A DNA stretch of 64,000 bases from Streptomyces sp. NBC_00285 (GTDB taxonomy: Bacteria; Actinomycetota; Actinomycetes; Streptomycetales; Streptomycetaceae): contig NZ_CP108055.1 of the NCBI RefSeq assembly GCF_036174265.1, positions 1,798,001 to 1,862,000 of the forward strand. Direction: 5' to 3'. Below the pieces are notes generated by a model. It was given only the letters and a program-made list of their open reading frames with translations, made no database searches and was not told the origin of the DNA. Each line of letters opens with the position of its first letter. Positions within the stretch are counted from its first letter, which is position 1. A program made the translations under genes and the position numbers. Of the stretch, positions 25,822 through 34,095 are shown piece by piece.

Positions 25822-26484
25822 ATGCCGATCACCGTCCTCCTCGTCGACGACGAACCTCTCGTACGCGCCGGGCTGCGGGCGGTGCTGGAGGCGCAGCCCG
25901 ACATCGAGGTCGTCGGCGAGGCGGCCGACGGGGCGGCGGTGATCCCCCTCGTGCGGCAACTGCGGCCCGACGTGGTCGCCATGGACGTACGGATGCCTCT
26001 GCTGGACGGCATCGAGGCCACCCGCGCGGTGCTGCGCACCATCGAGGAGCCGCCGAAGATCGTCGTCATCACGACGTTCGAGAACGACGAGTACGTGTAC
26101 GAGGCCCTGCGGGCGGGCGCCGACGGGTTTCTGTTGAAACGGGCGCGGCCGGCCGAGATCGTGCACGCGGTGCGGTTGGTCGCCGAGGGCGAGTCGCTGC
26201 CGTTCCCCGCTTCGGTGCGCCGGCTCGCCGCCCGGTACGGCGACGACGGCGGCAACCGGGCGGCCCGCGCGACGATGGAGCGGGCCCAGCTGACCGAGCG
26301 GGAGGCCGAGGTGCTGCGGCTGATGGCCCGCGGCCTGTCGAACGGGGAGATCGCCGGGCGGCTGATCGTCGGCACGGAGACCGTCAAGTCGCATGTGAGC
26401 GCGGTCCTGGCGAAGCTGGGGGCGCGCGACCGTACCCAGGCCGTGATCGCGGCGTACGAGTCGGGCTTCGTCGCACCGGGCTGA
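25822..26484 (+). CDS. NarL/FixJ-family response regulator
   Basis: A 220-residue regulator: receiver domain at residues 1-120 with acidic pair DDE near 9-11, phospho-acceptor Asp in VVAMDVRMPLLDG (about residue 54), Lys in FLLKRARP; LuxR helix-turn-helix at about 153-210 (LTEREAEVLRLMARGLSNGE, TVKSHVSAVLAKLG). It sits 14 nt after its kinase. A longer in-frame extension upstream is only a shadow of the kinase gene. Confidence 0.94.
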   Translation: MPITVLLVDDEPLVRAGLRAVLEAQPDIEVVGEAADGAAVIPLVRQLRPDVVAMDVRMPLLDGIEATRAVLRTIEEPPKIVVITTFENDEYVYEALRAGADGFLLKRARPAEIVHAVRLVAEGESLPFPASVRRLAARYGDDGGNRAARATMERAQLTEREAEVLRLMARGLSNGEIAGRLIVGTETVKSHVSAVLAKLGARDRTQAVIAAYESGFVAPG

Positions 26485-26720
26485 CCGGACACACGGACAC
26501 GTGCCCGTGTGATCGATCTGCTCACGTCGTTGATCGGCCGGCGGTCGCCCTCCTGGCCGCGTTCGGTGGGCCGGACCGCGGCCGATGCATCGGATCCGGC
26601 CCGGTGTCCGGATCCGGTCGGTGGGCGTGGTGGACGATCTCACGGCTCCCGGCACTCGCCGGGGCCCGCCGCGCCGAGTACGATCCGCCCAAACACGCGC
26701 ACGAGCTGGGAGGACGGACG

Positions 26721-27878
26721 TTGGGGCGGCTGACCGGCGGGGATCCCTCGCTGCTGCGAAGGATCAATTCCGCGGTGGTGCTGCACGCGCTGCGCGCCAC
26801 GGACTGCGCGACACTGACCGAGATCACCCGGGTGACGGGCCTGTCCCGGCCGACGGTCGAGGGCGTCGTCGAGGGGCTCATCGAGGCCGGCCTGGTGGTC
26901 GAGAAGGCGGCGGACGAGAGCGTCGCCCGGCGGCAGGGGCGGCCCGCGCGACGGTTCCGGTTCCGGGCCGAGGCCGGGCATCTGCTGGGCCTGGACATCG
27001 GACCGCACCGGGTCGCCGCCCTTCTCTCCGACCTCGACGGCCGCGTCCTTGGCGCGGTGGCCAAGGACGTCGACGAGACGGCGTCCGCCGACGAACGCCT
27101 GGAGCGCCTGCGCACCACGGTGGCCGAACTGCTGCGCCGGGCCGGAGTCGCGCGCGACTCCCTGTGGGCCGTGGGGGCCGCCTCGCCGGGCATCGTGGAG
27201 ACGGACGGCACGATACGGCTGTGCGCGGCGCTGCCCGAGTGGACGGGACTGCCTCTGGGCGAGCGGCTCAGCCGTTCCTTCAAGTGCCCGGTCCTGGTCG
27301 AGAACGACGCCAACGCGGCCGCGGTCGCCGAGCACTGGAAGGGTGCCGCCACCGAGTCCGACGACATGGTGTTCGTGCTGGCCGGGCTGAGCCCGGGGGC
27401 CGGCTCGCTGATCGGCGGGCGGCTGCACCGGGGGTACGGCGGTGCAGCCGGGGAGATCGGCGCACTGCACCTGCTGGGCCGCGGGGTCACTCCGGAGACG
27501 CTGCTGTCCACCACGGACGAGCCCCTGCACCCGCTCGACGAGCAGGCCGTGGCCGAGGTCTTCGCGCAGGCCCGCGGCGGCGACGAGCGGGCCCGGGCGG
27601 CCGTGGACCGTTTCATCCAGCGGCTCGTCCACGACGTGGCGGCACTGGTCCTGGCCGTCGACCCGGAGCTTGTGGTGATCGGCGGCTGGGCGGCCGGCCT
27701 GGACGGCGTACTGGAGCCGCTGCGGCGCGAGTTGGCCCGCTATTGTCTGCGCCCGCCGAAAGTCACCCTGTCTCTCCTCGGCGAGGCGGCTGTGGCGACA
27801 GGAGCGCTGCGGCTCGCCCTCGACCATGTCGAGGAGCAGTTGTTCGCCGTGGAGAGCACGGTGACGGCGCGACGCTGA
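26721..27878 (+). CDS. ROK-family transcriptional regulator, Zn motif absent
   Basis: A 385-residue protein. An N-terminal winged helix (about 12-75, CATLTEITRVTGLSRPTVEG) precedes a ROK sugar-kinase-like domain (LGLDIGPHRVAALLSDLDG; VENDANAAAVAEHWKG; GGAAGEIGALHL). The usual ROK zinc cluster (CxCGxxGC) and the conserved His of the EIGH motif are absent: it reads EIGALHLLG. Sugar sensing may be altered or lost. The TTG at 26721 was chosen because GGAGG lies 7 nt upstream; an in-frame start at 26604 has no such site. It converges with the GntR gene on a strong terminator. Confidence 0.86.
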   Translation: MGRLTGGDPSLLRRINSAVVLHALRATDCATLTEITRVTGLSRPTVEGVVEGLIEAGLVVEKAADESVARRQGRPARRFRFRAEAGHLLGLDIGPHRVAALLSDLDGRVLGAVAKDVDETASADERLERLRTTVAELLRRAGVARDSLWAVGAASPGIVETDGTIRLCAALPEWTGLPLGERLSRSFKCPVLVENDANAAAVAEHWKGAATESDDMVFVLAGLSPGAGSLIGGRLHRGYGGAAGEIGALHLLGRGVTPETLLSTTDEPLHPLDEQAVAEVFAQARGGDERARAAVDRFIQRLVHDVAALVLAVDPELVVIGGWAAGLDGVLEPLRRELARYCLRPPKVTLSLLGEAAVATGALRLALDHVEEQLFAVESTVTARR

Positions 27879-27881
27879 GGT

Positions 27882-27913
27882 GCGGTGCCCCGGACGCGGG
27901 TCCGGGGCACCGC
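27882..27913. terminator. Bidirectional terminator between ROK and GntR genes
   Basis: A perfect 14-bp stem, GCGGTGCCCCGGAC at 27882-27895 with GTCCGGGGCACCGC at 27900-27913, and a 4-nt loop. It lies 3 nt after the ROK stop and 8 nt past the GntR stop, serving both convergent genes. Confidence 0.88.
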
Positions 27914-27921
27914 CGTAGCGC

Positions 27922-28683
27922 TCAGGAGGCCTGGCGTTGCGGCCCCTCGTCGATCTCCACCGCGCCGGAGTCCCCGAAGGTCAGCCTGCAGGTGTCCGCG
28001 CGGTAGGTGGCCACCGAGATCGCTGCGGTGCGGCCCCCCGCCAGGTAGCGGGTGGTGACGACGAGCACCGGGGCCCCGGGGAGGCGGTCCAGTTCCTTGG
28101 CGTCGTCCGCGCGGGCCGAGCCGAGCTCGACGGCGTTCTCCCGGCTGTCCAGTTCCAGGCGGTGCAGCTCGCGCAGCACGGCACGCACGCGTGCCGCGCC
28201 CGACGGCGCGTCTATGGCGGAGAGTTCCGGCACCGACTGCTCGGGAATGTAGAGCAGTTCGGCGGCGACCGGCTGGCCATGGTTCGTACGGGAGCGGCGC
28301 ACGACGTGCACAGGCTGGTCGCGGTCGACCTGAAGGGCATCGGCGACGGATGCGGGCGGCACCGCCGCGGCGCAGTCGACGGGCTGCCAGTCGTCGCCGG
28401 CCGCACCGGGCCACGCGTGCTGCTCGGGGCCGACGGCGACGCCCACGCGGGGCGGTGCGACGGTCGTGCCGACTCCACGGCGGCGCTGGAGCCTGCCCTC
28501 CAGCTCCAGCTGCTCCAGTGCCTGTCGGAGCGTCGCGCGGGCGACGCCGAAGCGGGCCGCGAGGTCTCGCTCGTTGGGCAGGATCTCCCCCACGGAGAAT
28601 TCGGAGTCCAGTGCCTCACTGAGCACGGTCCTCAGATGCCAGTACTTCGGTTCCGGTACCGATTCCAGTTGCGTGGTCCCCAC
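27922..28683 (-). CDS. GntR/HutC-family regulator with UTRA domain
   Basis: A 253-residue transcription factor. The N-terminal winged helix-turn-helix is at about residues 12-80 (LPNERDLAARFGVARATLRQALEQLELEG, motif abbreviated in the middle) and the UTRA ligand domain from about 95 to the end (DQPVHVVRRSRTNHGQPVA). This is the DasR/NagR/HutC subfamily; ligands are often sugar phosphates. Start is GTG at 28683 with GGAGGACAG just upstream. A TGGTC-N2-GACCA palindrome 98 nt upstream of the start is the likely autoregulatory site. Confidence 0.9.
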   Translation of the reverse strand: MGTTQLESVPEPKYWHLRTVLSEALDSEFSVGEILPNERDLAARFGVARATLRQALEQLELEGRLQRRRGVGTTVAPPRVGVAVGPEQHAWPGAAGDDWQPVDCAAAVPPASVADALQVDRDQPVHVVRRSRTNHGQPVAAELLYIPEQSVPELSAIDAPSGAARVRAVLRELHRLELDSRENAVELGSARADDAKELDRLPGAPVLVVTTRYLAGGRTAAISVATYRADTCRLTFGDSGAVEIDEGPQRQAS

Positions 28684-28780
28684 CCTGTCCTCCGCAATCG
28701 CCGTGGTCCTACGGCGTTTTAGCGCCCTTGTTTATTAAAGGTTGTTGCACTTCTCTGCGACCATAGGGCGGCCCCCACCC

Positions 28781-28794
28781 TTGGTCAAGACCAA
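28781..28794. promoter_or_regulatory. DasR-like operator upstream of the GntR gene
   Basis: TTGGTCAAGACCAA has 6-bp inverted arms around a central AA and closely follows the DasR-type consensus TGGTCTAGACCA. It lies 98 nt upstream of the GTG of the GntR/HutC gene; an additional TGGTC half-site (CTATGGTCGC on the minus strand, near 28762) is closer to the promoter. AT-rich TTTATTAAAG near 28731-28740 may be part of the promoter. Confidence 0.68.
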
Positions 28795-28876
28795 TCCTCG
28801 ATCCCCTGAGCGGCATGCGGGCGTGACGCCGGGCAGCGTTCACGGGGCGTTCGTACAACGCCCCGTCCGCCGGACG

Positions 28877-29761
28877 TCAGGCGGAGGGCAGCGACCGCAG
28901 CTTGTCGGGGTTGCGGATGATGTAAACGGCCTGGATGCGCCCGTCCACGACGTCCAACTGGAACACCGAGTCGGGCTTTCCCGCGGACAGCACGAGCACT
29001 GCCGGACCCCCGTTGAGTTCCAGGAACCGCCACGAGATGTCCTCGACGCCCTTCTCGGAGACGCCGACCAGGAAGCGGGCCACCTTGTCGGCCGACTCCA
29101 GCACCCGCAGCGGCGCCTTGGACTTGCCGCCGCTGTCGCCCACCAGGCGGACGTCCGGGGCCAGCAGCGACATCAGCCCCGCCAGGTCGCCCCCGCCCGC
29201 GGCGGCGAGGAAACGCTCGGTCAGATCGCGGCGCCGGACCGGGTCGACCTCGTAGCGCGGCCGTCGTTCATCGACGTGCCTGCGGGCCCGCCCGGCGAGC
29301 TGGCGTACGGCCGGTTCGGCGCGGTCGAGCATGGCGGCGATGTCGGCGAAGGGGTAGCCGAAGGCCTCCCTGAGAACGAACACCGCCCGTTCCAGCGGTG
29401 ACAGCGACTCCAGGACGACCATGACGGCGAGGGAGACCGAGTCGGCGAGGACGGCCCGCTCGGCGGTGTCGGGGACGGTGTCCCCGAAGTCGGTGACATA
29501 CGGCTCGGGCAGCCACGGGCCGACGTACGTCTCACCGCGCGCCTTGACCTGGCGCAGCCGGTCGATCGCCACACGCGTGGTGACACGGACCAGATAGGCG
29601 CGCGGTTCGCGCACCTCGCTCCGGTCGGCCGCCGACCAGCGCAGCCAGGCTTCCTGCACCACGTCCTCGGCGTCGGCGACGCGCCCGAGCATGCGGTAGG
29701 CGACGCCCATGAGGACGGGACGGTGTGCTTCGAAGACGTCGGTCTCGGTTTCGGTGGCCAC
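28877..29761 (-). CDS. ECF41-type RNA polymerase sigma factor
   Basis: A 294-residue extracytoplasmic-function sigma factor with a C-terminal SnoaL-like extension. Region 2 is at about 10-75 (YRMLGRVADAEDVVQEAWLR), the family motif WLPEPYVTD at about 88, region 4 at about 120-170. The extension carries the two ECF41 hallmarks in near-consensus form, DSGGKSKA (for DGGGK) and the terminal NPDKL. In ECF41 the extension replaces a separate anti-sigma factor. GTG at 29761 begins VATETETD; the longer frame to 29815 lacks a ribosome-binding site. Usually linked to COE-type genes; here the neighbour is an alpha/beta hydrolase. Confidence 0.88.
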   Translation of the reverse strand: MATETETDVFEAHRPVLMGVAYRMLGRVADAEDVVQEAWLRWSAADRSEVREPRAYLVRVTTRVAIDRLRQVKARGETYVGPWLPEPYVTDFGDTVPDTAERAVLADSVSLAVMVVLESLSPLERAVFVLREAFGYPFADIAAMLDRAEPAVRQLAGRARRHVDERRPRYEVDPVRRRDLTERFLAAAGGGDLAGLMSLLAPDVRLVGDSGGKSKAPLRVLESADKVARFLVGVSEKGVEDISWRFLELNGGPAVLVLSAGKPDSVFQLDVVDGRIQAVYIIRNPDKLRSLPSA

Positions 29762-29916
29762 AGGTTCATCCCAACCCGGACGCCGTCTCGTGTCCAGACG
29801 ATATCCATGCGGCACACAACGGGTCTACCCGCGAGTAGCAATTGCTGACAAGCTGTCTACAGCGTGTCCGTCGTGCGTTCCCGTCTGAGCCCGTGAGCCG
29901 CAGTCAAGGAGCCCTC

Positions 29917-30747
29917 ATGTCCGCCACCGTCTCCTTCGAAGTCCCCACCGCTCAGGGGCCGAAGCCCGTGACCGTCTCCTACACGCGTGTGGGCCGCGGT
30001 GAGCCGCTGCTCCTGCTGCACGGCATAGGTCACCACCGGCAGGCCTGGGACCCGGTGGTGGACATCCTCGCGACCGAGCGCGACGTGATCGCCGTGGACC
30101 TGCCCGGGTTCGGCGCATCCCCGGGCCTGCCGGAGGGCGTCGCCTACGACCTGGCCACGACGACGACGGTCTTCGGGGCGTTCTGCGAGACGCTGGAGCT
30201 GGACCGCCCGCATGTGGCGGGCAACTCCCTCGGCGGTCTGCTGGCCCTGGAACTCGCCCGCGAGAAGCTCGTACGGTCCGTCACCGCACTGTCCCCGGCC
30301 GGGTTCTGGTCACAGGCCGAGCGCCGCTACGCGTTCGGCGTCCTGCTCACGATGCGGCACATCTCCCGGCGGCTGCCGCTGCCGCTCGTCGAGCGGTTGT
30401 CGCGCACCGTGGCAGGCCGCACGATGCTGACGAGCACGATCTACGCCCGCCCGGGCCTGCGGGCGCCCGAGGCCGTGGTCGCCGAGACGCTGGCCCTCGC
30501 CCGGGCCACGGGGTTCGACCAGACCCTGCGGTCCGGCACCGCGGTCCAGTTCACCGACGACATCCCGGGGCTCCCGGTCACGGTGGCCTGGGGCACCAGG
30601 GACATGCTGCTCGTGCGCCGGCAGGGCGTGCGCGCCAAGCAGGTCATTCCCCGGGCCCGGCTGGTACGGCTGCCCGGCTGCGGCCACTGCCCGATGAACG
30701 ACGACCCCGCCCTGGTCGCCCGCGTGATCCTCGACGGCAGCCGCTGA
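29917..30747 (+). CDS. Alpha/beta-fold hydrolase
   Basis: A 276-residue cytosolic hydrolase. Oxyanion region LLLLHGIGHHRQAWDPV near residue 28, nucleophile Ser in AGNSLGGLLAL near residue 101, and a C-terminal catalytic His in PGCGHCPMNDDP. Divergent from the ECF41 gene with about 155 bp between starts, so it is a candidate target of that sigma factor. Substrate unknown. ATG at 29917 follows AAGGAG. Confidence 0.88.
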   Translation: MSATVSFEVPTAQGPKPVTVSYTRVGRGEPLLLLHGIGHHRQAWDPVVDILATERDVIAVDLPGFGASPGLPEGVAYDLATTTTVFGAFCETLELDRPHVAGNSLGGLLALELAREKLVRSVTALSPAGFWSQAERRYAFGVLLTMRHISRRLPLPLVERLSRTVAGRTMLTSTIYARPGLRAPEAVVAETLALARATGFDQTLRSGTAVQFTDDIPGLPVTVAWGTRDMLLVRRQGVRAKQVIPRARLVRLPGCGHCPMNDDPALVARVILDGSR

Positions 30748-30940
30748 GCCCTTCTCCCGACGGGCTTCCGGACGCCGTACACCTGACGGGTGCGGCGGAC
30801 CGGGACCGGCCGCGCCGTCTCACACACGGGTTCCCTTGTTCCCGCGGTCAGTTGTTCACTCGTGGTTTGCGTATGCGCTGCGGGGCCCCAGTAGGTGTGG
30901 CATCGCACACTGGCCGGATCCCGTCCCTGGAGGCGCATTC

Positions 30941-32535
30941 ATGTCCCACCGTCCGTTCCCCGGTCGTCGCAGCGTTCTGCGCGGATCCCTTGCCGCGTCG
31001 GCGGCCCTCACCCTGCCCACCGTGTCCGCAGCGGCGCCGGCCTTCGCCCTGTCCGGGCGTCCCGTGGCCGGCTGGGGCGTGCAGACGGGAGACGTGACCT
31101 CCGACTCCGGCCTGGTGTGGGTGCGTTCGGACCGCCCGGCCCGGATGATCGTGGAGACGTCCGCGACCGAGTCGTTCCGCAACCCGTGCCGGTGGCACGG
31201 CCCGCTGCTCGGCGCCGGCACCGACTTCACGGGGACGACCCGGCTGCACGGCCTGCCCTCGGGCGAGCAGATCCACTACCGCGTGCTGCTGGCCGACCCG
31301 GACGACCCGCGCCGCACCGGCGAGCCGGTCACGGGCACCTTCCGCACGGTCTCCGGCGCCCGCCGGGACGGGGTGCGCTTCCTGTGGTCCGGCGACCTCG
31401 CGGGACAGGGCTGGGGCATCAACCCCGACGTCGGCGGCTACACGATCTACCGGGCGATGGCCGACCTCGATCCGGACTTCTTCCTGTGCAGCGGTGACAA
31501 CATCTATGCCGACGGCCCCATCGCGCAGACCGCCGCCCTGCCCGACGGCAGCACCTGGCGGAACATCACCACCGAGGAGAAGTCCAAGGTCGCCGAGACC
31601 CTGGCCGAGTTCCGCGGCAACTTCCGCTACAACCTGCTCGACCACAACCTCAGGGCCTTCAACGCCCGGGTCCCGTCCGTCATCCAGTGGGACGACCACG
31701 AGGTCCGCAACAACTGGTACCCGGGCCAGACGATCCTGGACTCCGACACCCGCTACACCGAGAAGAGCGTCGACGTCCTGGCCGGACGGGCCCGGCGCGC
31801 GTTCAGCGAGTACTTCCCGGTCTCCACGCTGCGGCCGGGAGCCCGGGAGCCCGGGACGGCCGGGTGTACCGGGTACTGCGGCAGGGGCCGCTGCTCGACG
31901 TGTTCGTGCTGGACATGCGCACGTACCGCAACGCCAACTCGCCCGACGACCAGACCGTGGACCCGCAGGGCATCCTCGGCCGGGAGCAGTTGGAGTGGCT
32001 CAAGCGGGAGCTGTCGCGCTCGCGCGCGGTGTGGAAGGTGATCGCCTCCGACATGCCGCTCGGGCTGGTGGTTCCGGACGCCACTGAGGGCAGGGCGAAC
32101 ATCGAGGCGGTGGCGCAGGGCGACCCGGGCGCCCCGCTCGGGCGTGAGCTGCAGATCGCCGAACTGCTGCGGTACGTCAAGCACCGGAAGATCACCGGCA
32201 CGGTGTGGCTGACCGCCGACGTCCACCACACCTCGGCCCAGCACTACCAGCCCTCGCGGGCCGCGTTCACCGACTTCGAACCGTTCTGGGAGTTCGTCTC
32301 GGGCCCGCTGAACGCGGGGGCCTTCCCGGCCAGTGCGCTCGACGGCACCTTCGGTCCGGAGCGGGTGTTCGTGAAGGCGCCGACCGCCTCGAACGTCTCC
32401 CCCGCCGGCGGCTACCAGTTCTTCGGCGAGGTCGACATCGACGGACACAGCGGCGAGTTGACGGTCCGGCTGCGCGAGGCGGACGGCACCGTGCTGTTCA
32501 CGCAGGTGCTCCAGCCGGGCCGGGTGGGCCAGTGA
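30941..32535 (+). pseudogene. PhoD-like alkaline phosphatase, frameshifted by an 8-bp duplication
   Basis: A Tat-exported PhoD-family phosphodiesterase/phosphatase split into two frames. The first part (30941 to about 31852) has a twin-arginine signal (GRRSVLRGSLA), a PhoD N-terminal domain, and metal motifs SGDNIYADG and QWDDHEVRNNW; the second (to 32535) continues GRVYRVLRQGPLLDVFVLDM, then TADVHHTSAQHY. At 31837-31852 the 8-mer GGGAGCCC occurs twice in tandem; removing one copy restores an uninterrupted 528-residue protein reading STLRPGARDGRVYRVLR across the junction. Everything else looks functional, so the break is recent, reversible, or a sequencing error. GGAGG precedes the ATG at 30941. 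Confidence 0.9.
31837..31852 (+). repeat. 8-bp tandem duplication breaking the PhoD-like gene
   Basis: GGGAGCCC at 31837-31844 is repeated exactly at 31845-31852 and followed by a third partial copy, GGGA. The net +8 bp shifts the reading frame. The repeat is GC-rich and could expand or contract by slipped replication, restoring the frame. Confidence 0.93.
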
Positions 32536-32667
32536 CTCCCGGCCCACCGAGGGGGCTCATGGTGCGACTCAACAGTTGAAAAGGGTATAAAAAGTACGGA
32601 ACCACGCTTTACCGATCAGTCACAATGCGTTCGTGATCACGCAACACCGTTCCTCCACAGTGGCTGC

Positions 32668-34095
32668 ATGACTCGAGACATGTCTGATGTGACGCGTGCG
32701 AAACACGGTCGTCCCGTGCACCACTGGCGGCGCGACGTCATAGAACTCGCGGCCCTGTTCACGGCCGTCGCGGTGGCGGACACCGTGGCGAACATGGTCG
32801 GGCACGGACCCGACGGTACGGCGCTGCTGGTGATCTCGGCGGTGGCCCTGGCCGCCACCGCCGGATTCCACACATGGTGGGCACACCGCCACGGCCATGC
32901 GCCCCCGACGGGCGATACCGGTGCCCGGCCGCTACCCCAGGGGGAGCAGGCCGGGCCGTCCGAGGAGCCGTCGGGGACCGCGGCCCCCGTGGCCGCAGAG
33001 AGCACGCTGTGGCGGATGCGCACCACGGTGAAGGACGCGCCGGGTTCCCTGGCCGCCCTCTGCGCGGCGCTCGCCGGGCAGCGGGTCGACATCCTCAGTC
33101 TCCAGACCCATCCTCTGGCCGAGGGCACGGTCGACGAGTTCCTGCTGCGCGCCCCCGGCACCCTGGAGGGCTCCGAGATCACCCGGTCCGTCGCGCGGGC
33201 CGGCGGGACCGACACCTGGATCGAGCGGGCCGACACCCACGACCTGGTGGACGCCCCCACCCGGGTGCTGGGACTTGCCACCCGCACCGCGTTGGACGCG
33301 GCCGAACTTCCCCTGGCCCTACGGCAGTTGCTGGGCCGGTGCACCATCCGGTCGCTGCCTGCGGTTCCGGTGGGGGGCGGCCGCAGGCCGGAGGGCGTGC
33401 CCGTGGAAGGAGTTCTCGAGGACACCGTGATGCGGCTGCGGGGGCCGGAGGGCGGAGTGATCACCGTGGAGCGGCCGTATCTGCCGTTCACGCCTACGGA
33501 GTTCGCCAGGGCCCGGGCCCTGGTCGAGCTGGACGCCCGGCTCGGTCCGCGGATTCCGCGCAGTCACGACGTGCTGACGCTGCCGGAGGGCAGCGACATC
33601 ACCGTGCGGCGGGCCGACACCGGTGACGTGGAGGCCGCGCGGGCGATGCACGAGCGGTGCTCGCCGCGAACTCTGAGCATGCGCTACCACGGGCCGCTCG
33701 GCGACGCCGACCGCTATCTGAACCACCTGCTCAGTCCCCGCTTCGGCCGCACGCTCGCGGTGCAGACCGCCTCGGGGCGAATCGTCGGGCTCGGTCATCT
33801 GCTCTGGGACGGGGACGAGACCGAGGTGGCGCTCCTCGTCGAGGACGCGTGGCAGCGGCGCGGGATCGGTGCGGAACTGCTGGAGCGACTGGTGACCATG
33901 GCCGCCGAGGCCGGGTGCGAGAACGTGTACGCCGTGACGCAGTCCTCCAACACGGGGATGGTGGCGGCGATGCGGGGGCTGGAGCTCCCCCTCGACTACC
34001 AGATCGAGGAGGGGACTCTGGTGATCACGGCGCGGCTCGCTCCGCGGGGAGAGCAGGAGCGCGCTGTGGGGGTCACGAAGACCGGGACGCCGTAG
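32668..34095 (+). CDS. Membrane-anchored ACT-GNAT acetyltransferase
   Basis: A 475-residue protein with three parts: two predicted membrane helices (about residues 23-44 and 49-68), an ACT-like domain (about 114-185, RMRTTVKDAPGSLAALCAAL), and a C-terminal GNAT domain (about 308-460) with the acetyl-CoA loop QRRGIGAEL and the GLGHLLWDG strand. Actinobacterial ACT-GNAT proteins are amino-acid-regulated lysine acetyltransferases; the membrane anchor is unusual. The C-terminal 23 nt overlap the convergent PLP-enzyme gene. AT-rich sequence just upstream (GGGTATAAAAAG near 32583) may be promoter. An ATG at 32680 is an alternative start. Confidence 0.85.
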   Translation: MTRDMSDVTRAKHGRPVHHWRRDVIELAALFTAVAVADTVANMVGHGPDGTALLVISAVALAATAGFHTWWAHRHGHAPPTGDTGARPLPQGEQAGPSEEPSGTAAPVAAESTLWRMRTTVKDAPGSLAALCAALAGQRVDILSLQTHPLAEGTVDEFLLRAPGTLEGSEITRSVARAGGTDTWIERADTHDLVDAPTRVLGLATRTALDAAELPLALRQLLGRCTIRSLPAVPVGGGRRPEGVPVEGVLEDTVMRLRGPEGGVITVERPYLPFTPTEFARARALVELDARLGPRIPRSHDVLTLPEGSDITVRRADTGDVEAARAMHERCSPRTLSMRYHGPLGDADRYLNHLLSPRFGRTLAVQTASGRIVGLGHLLWDGDETEVALLVEDAWQRRGIGAELLERLVTMAAEAGCENVYAVTQSSNTGMVAAMRGLELPLDYQIEEGTLVITARLAPRGEQERAVGVTKTGTP

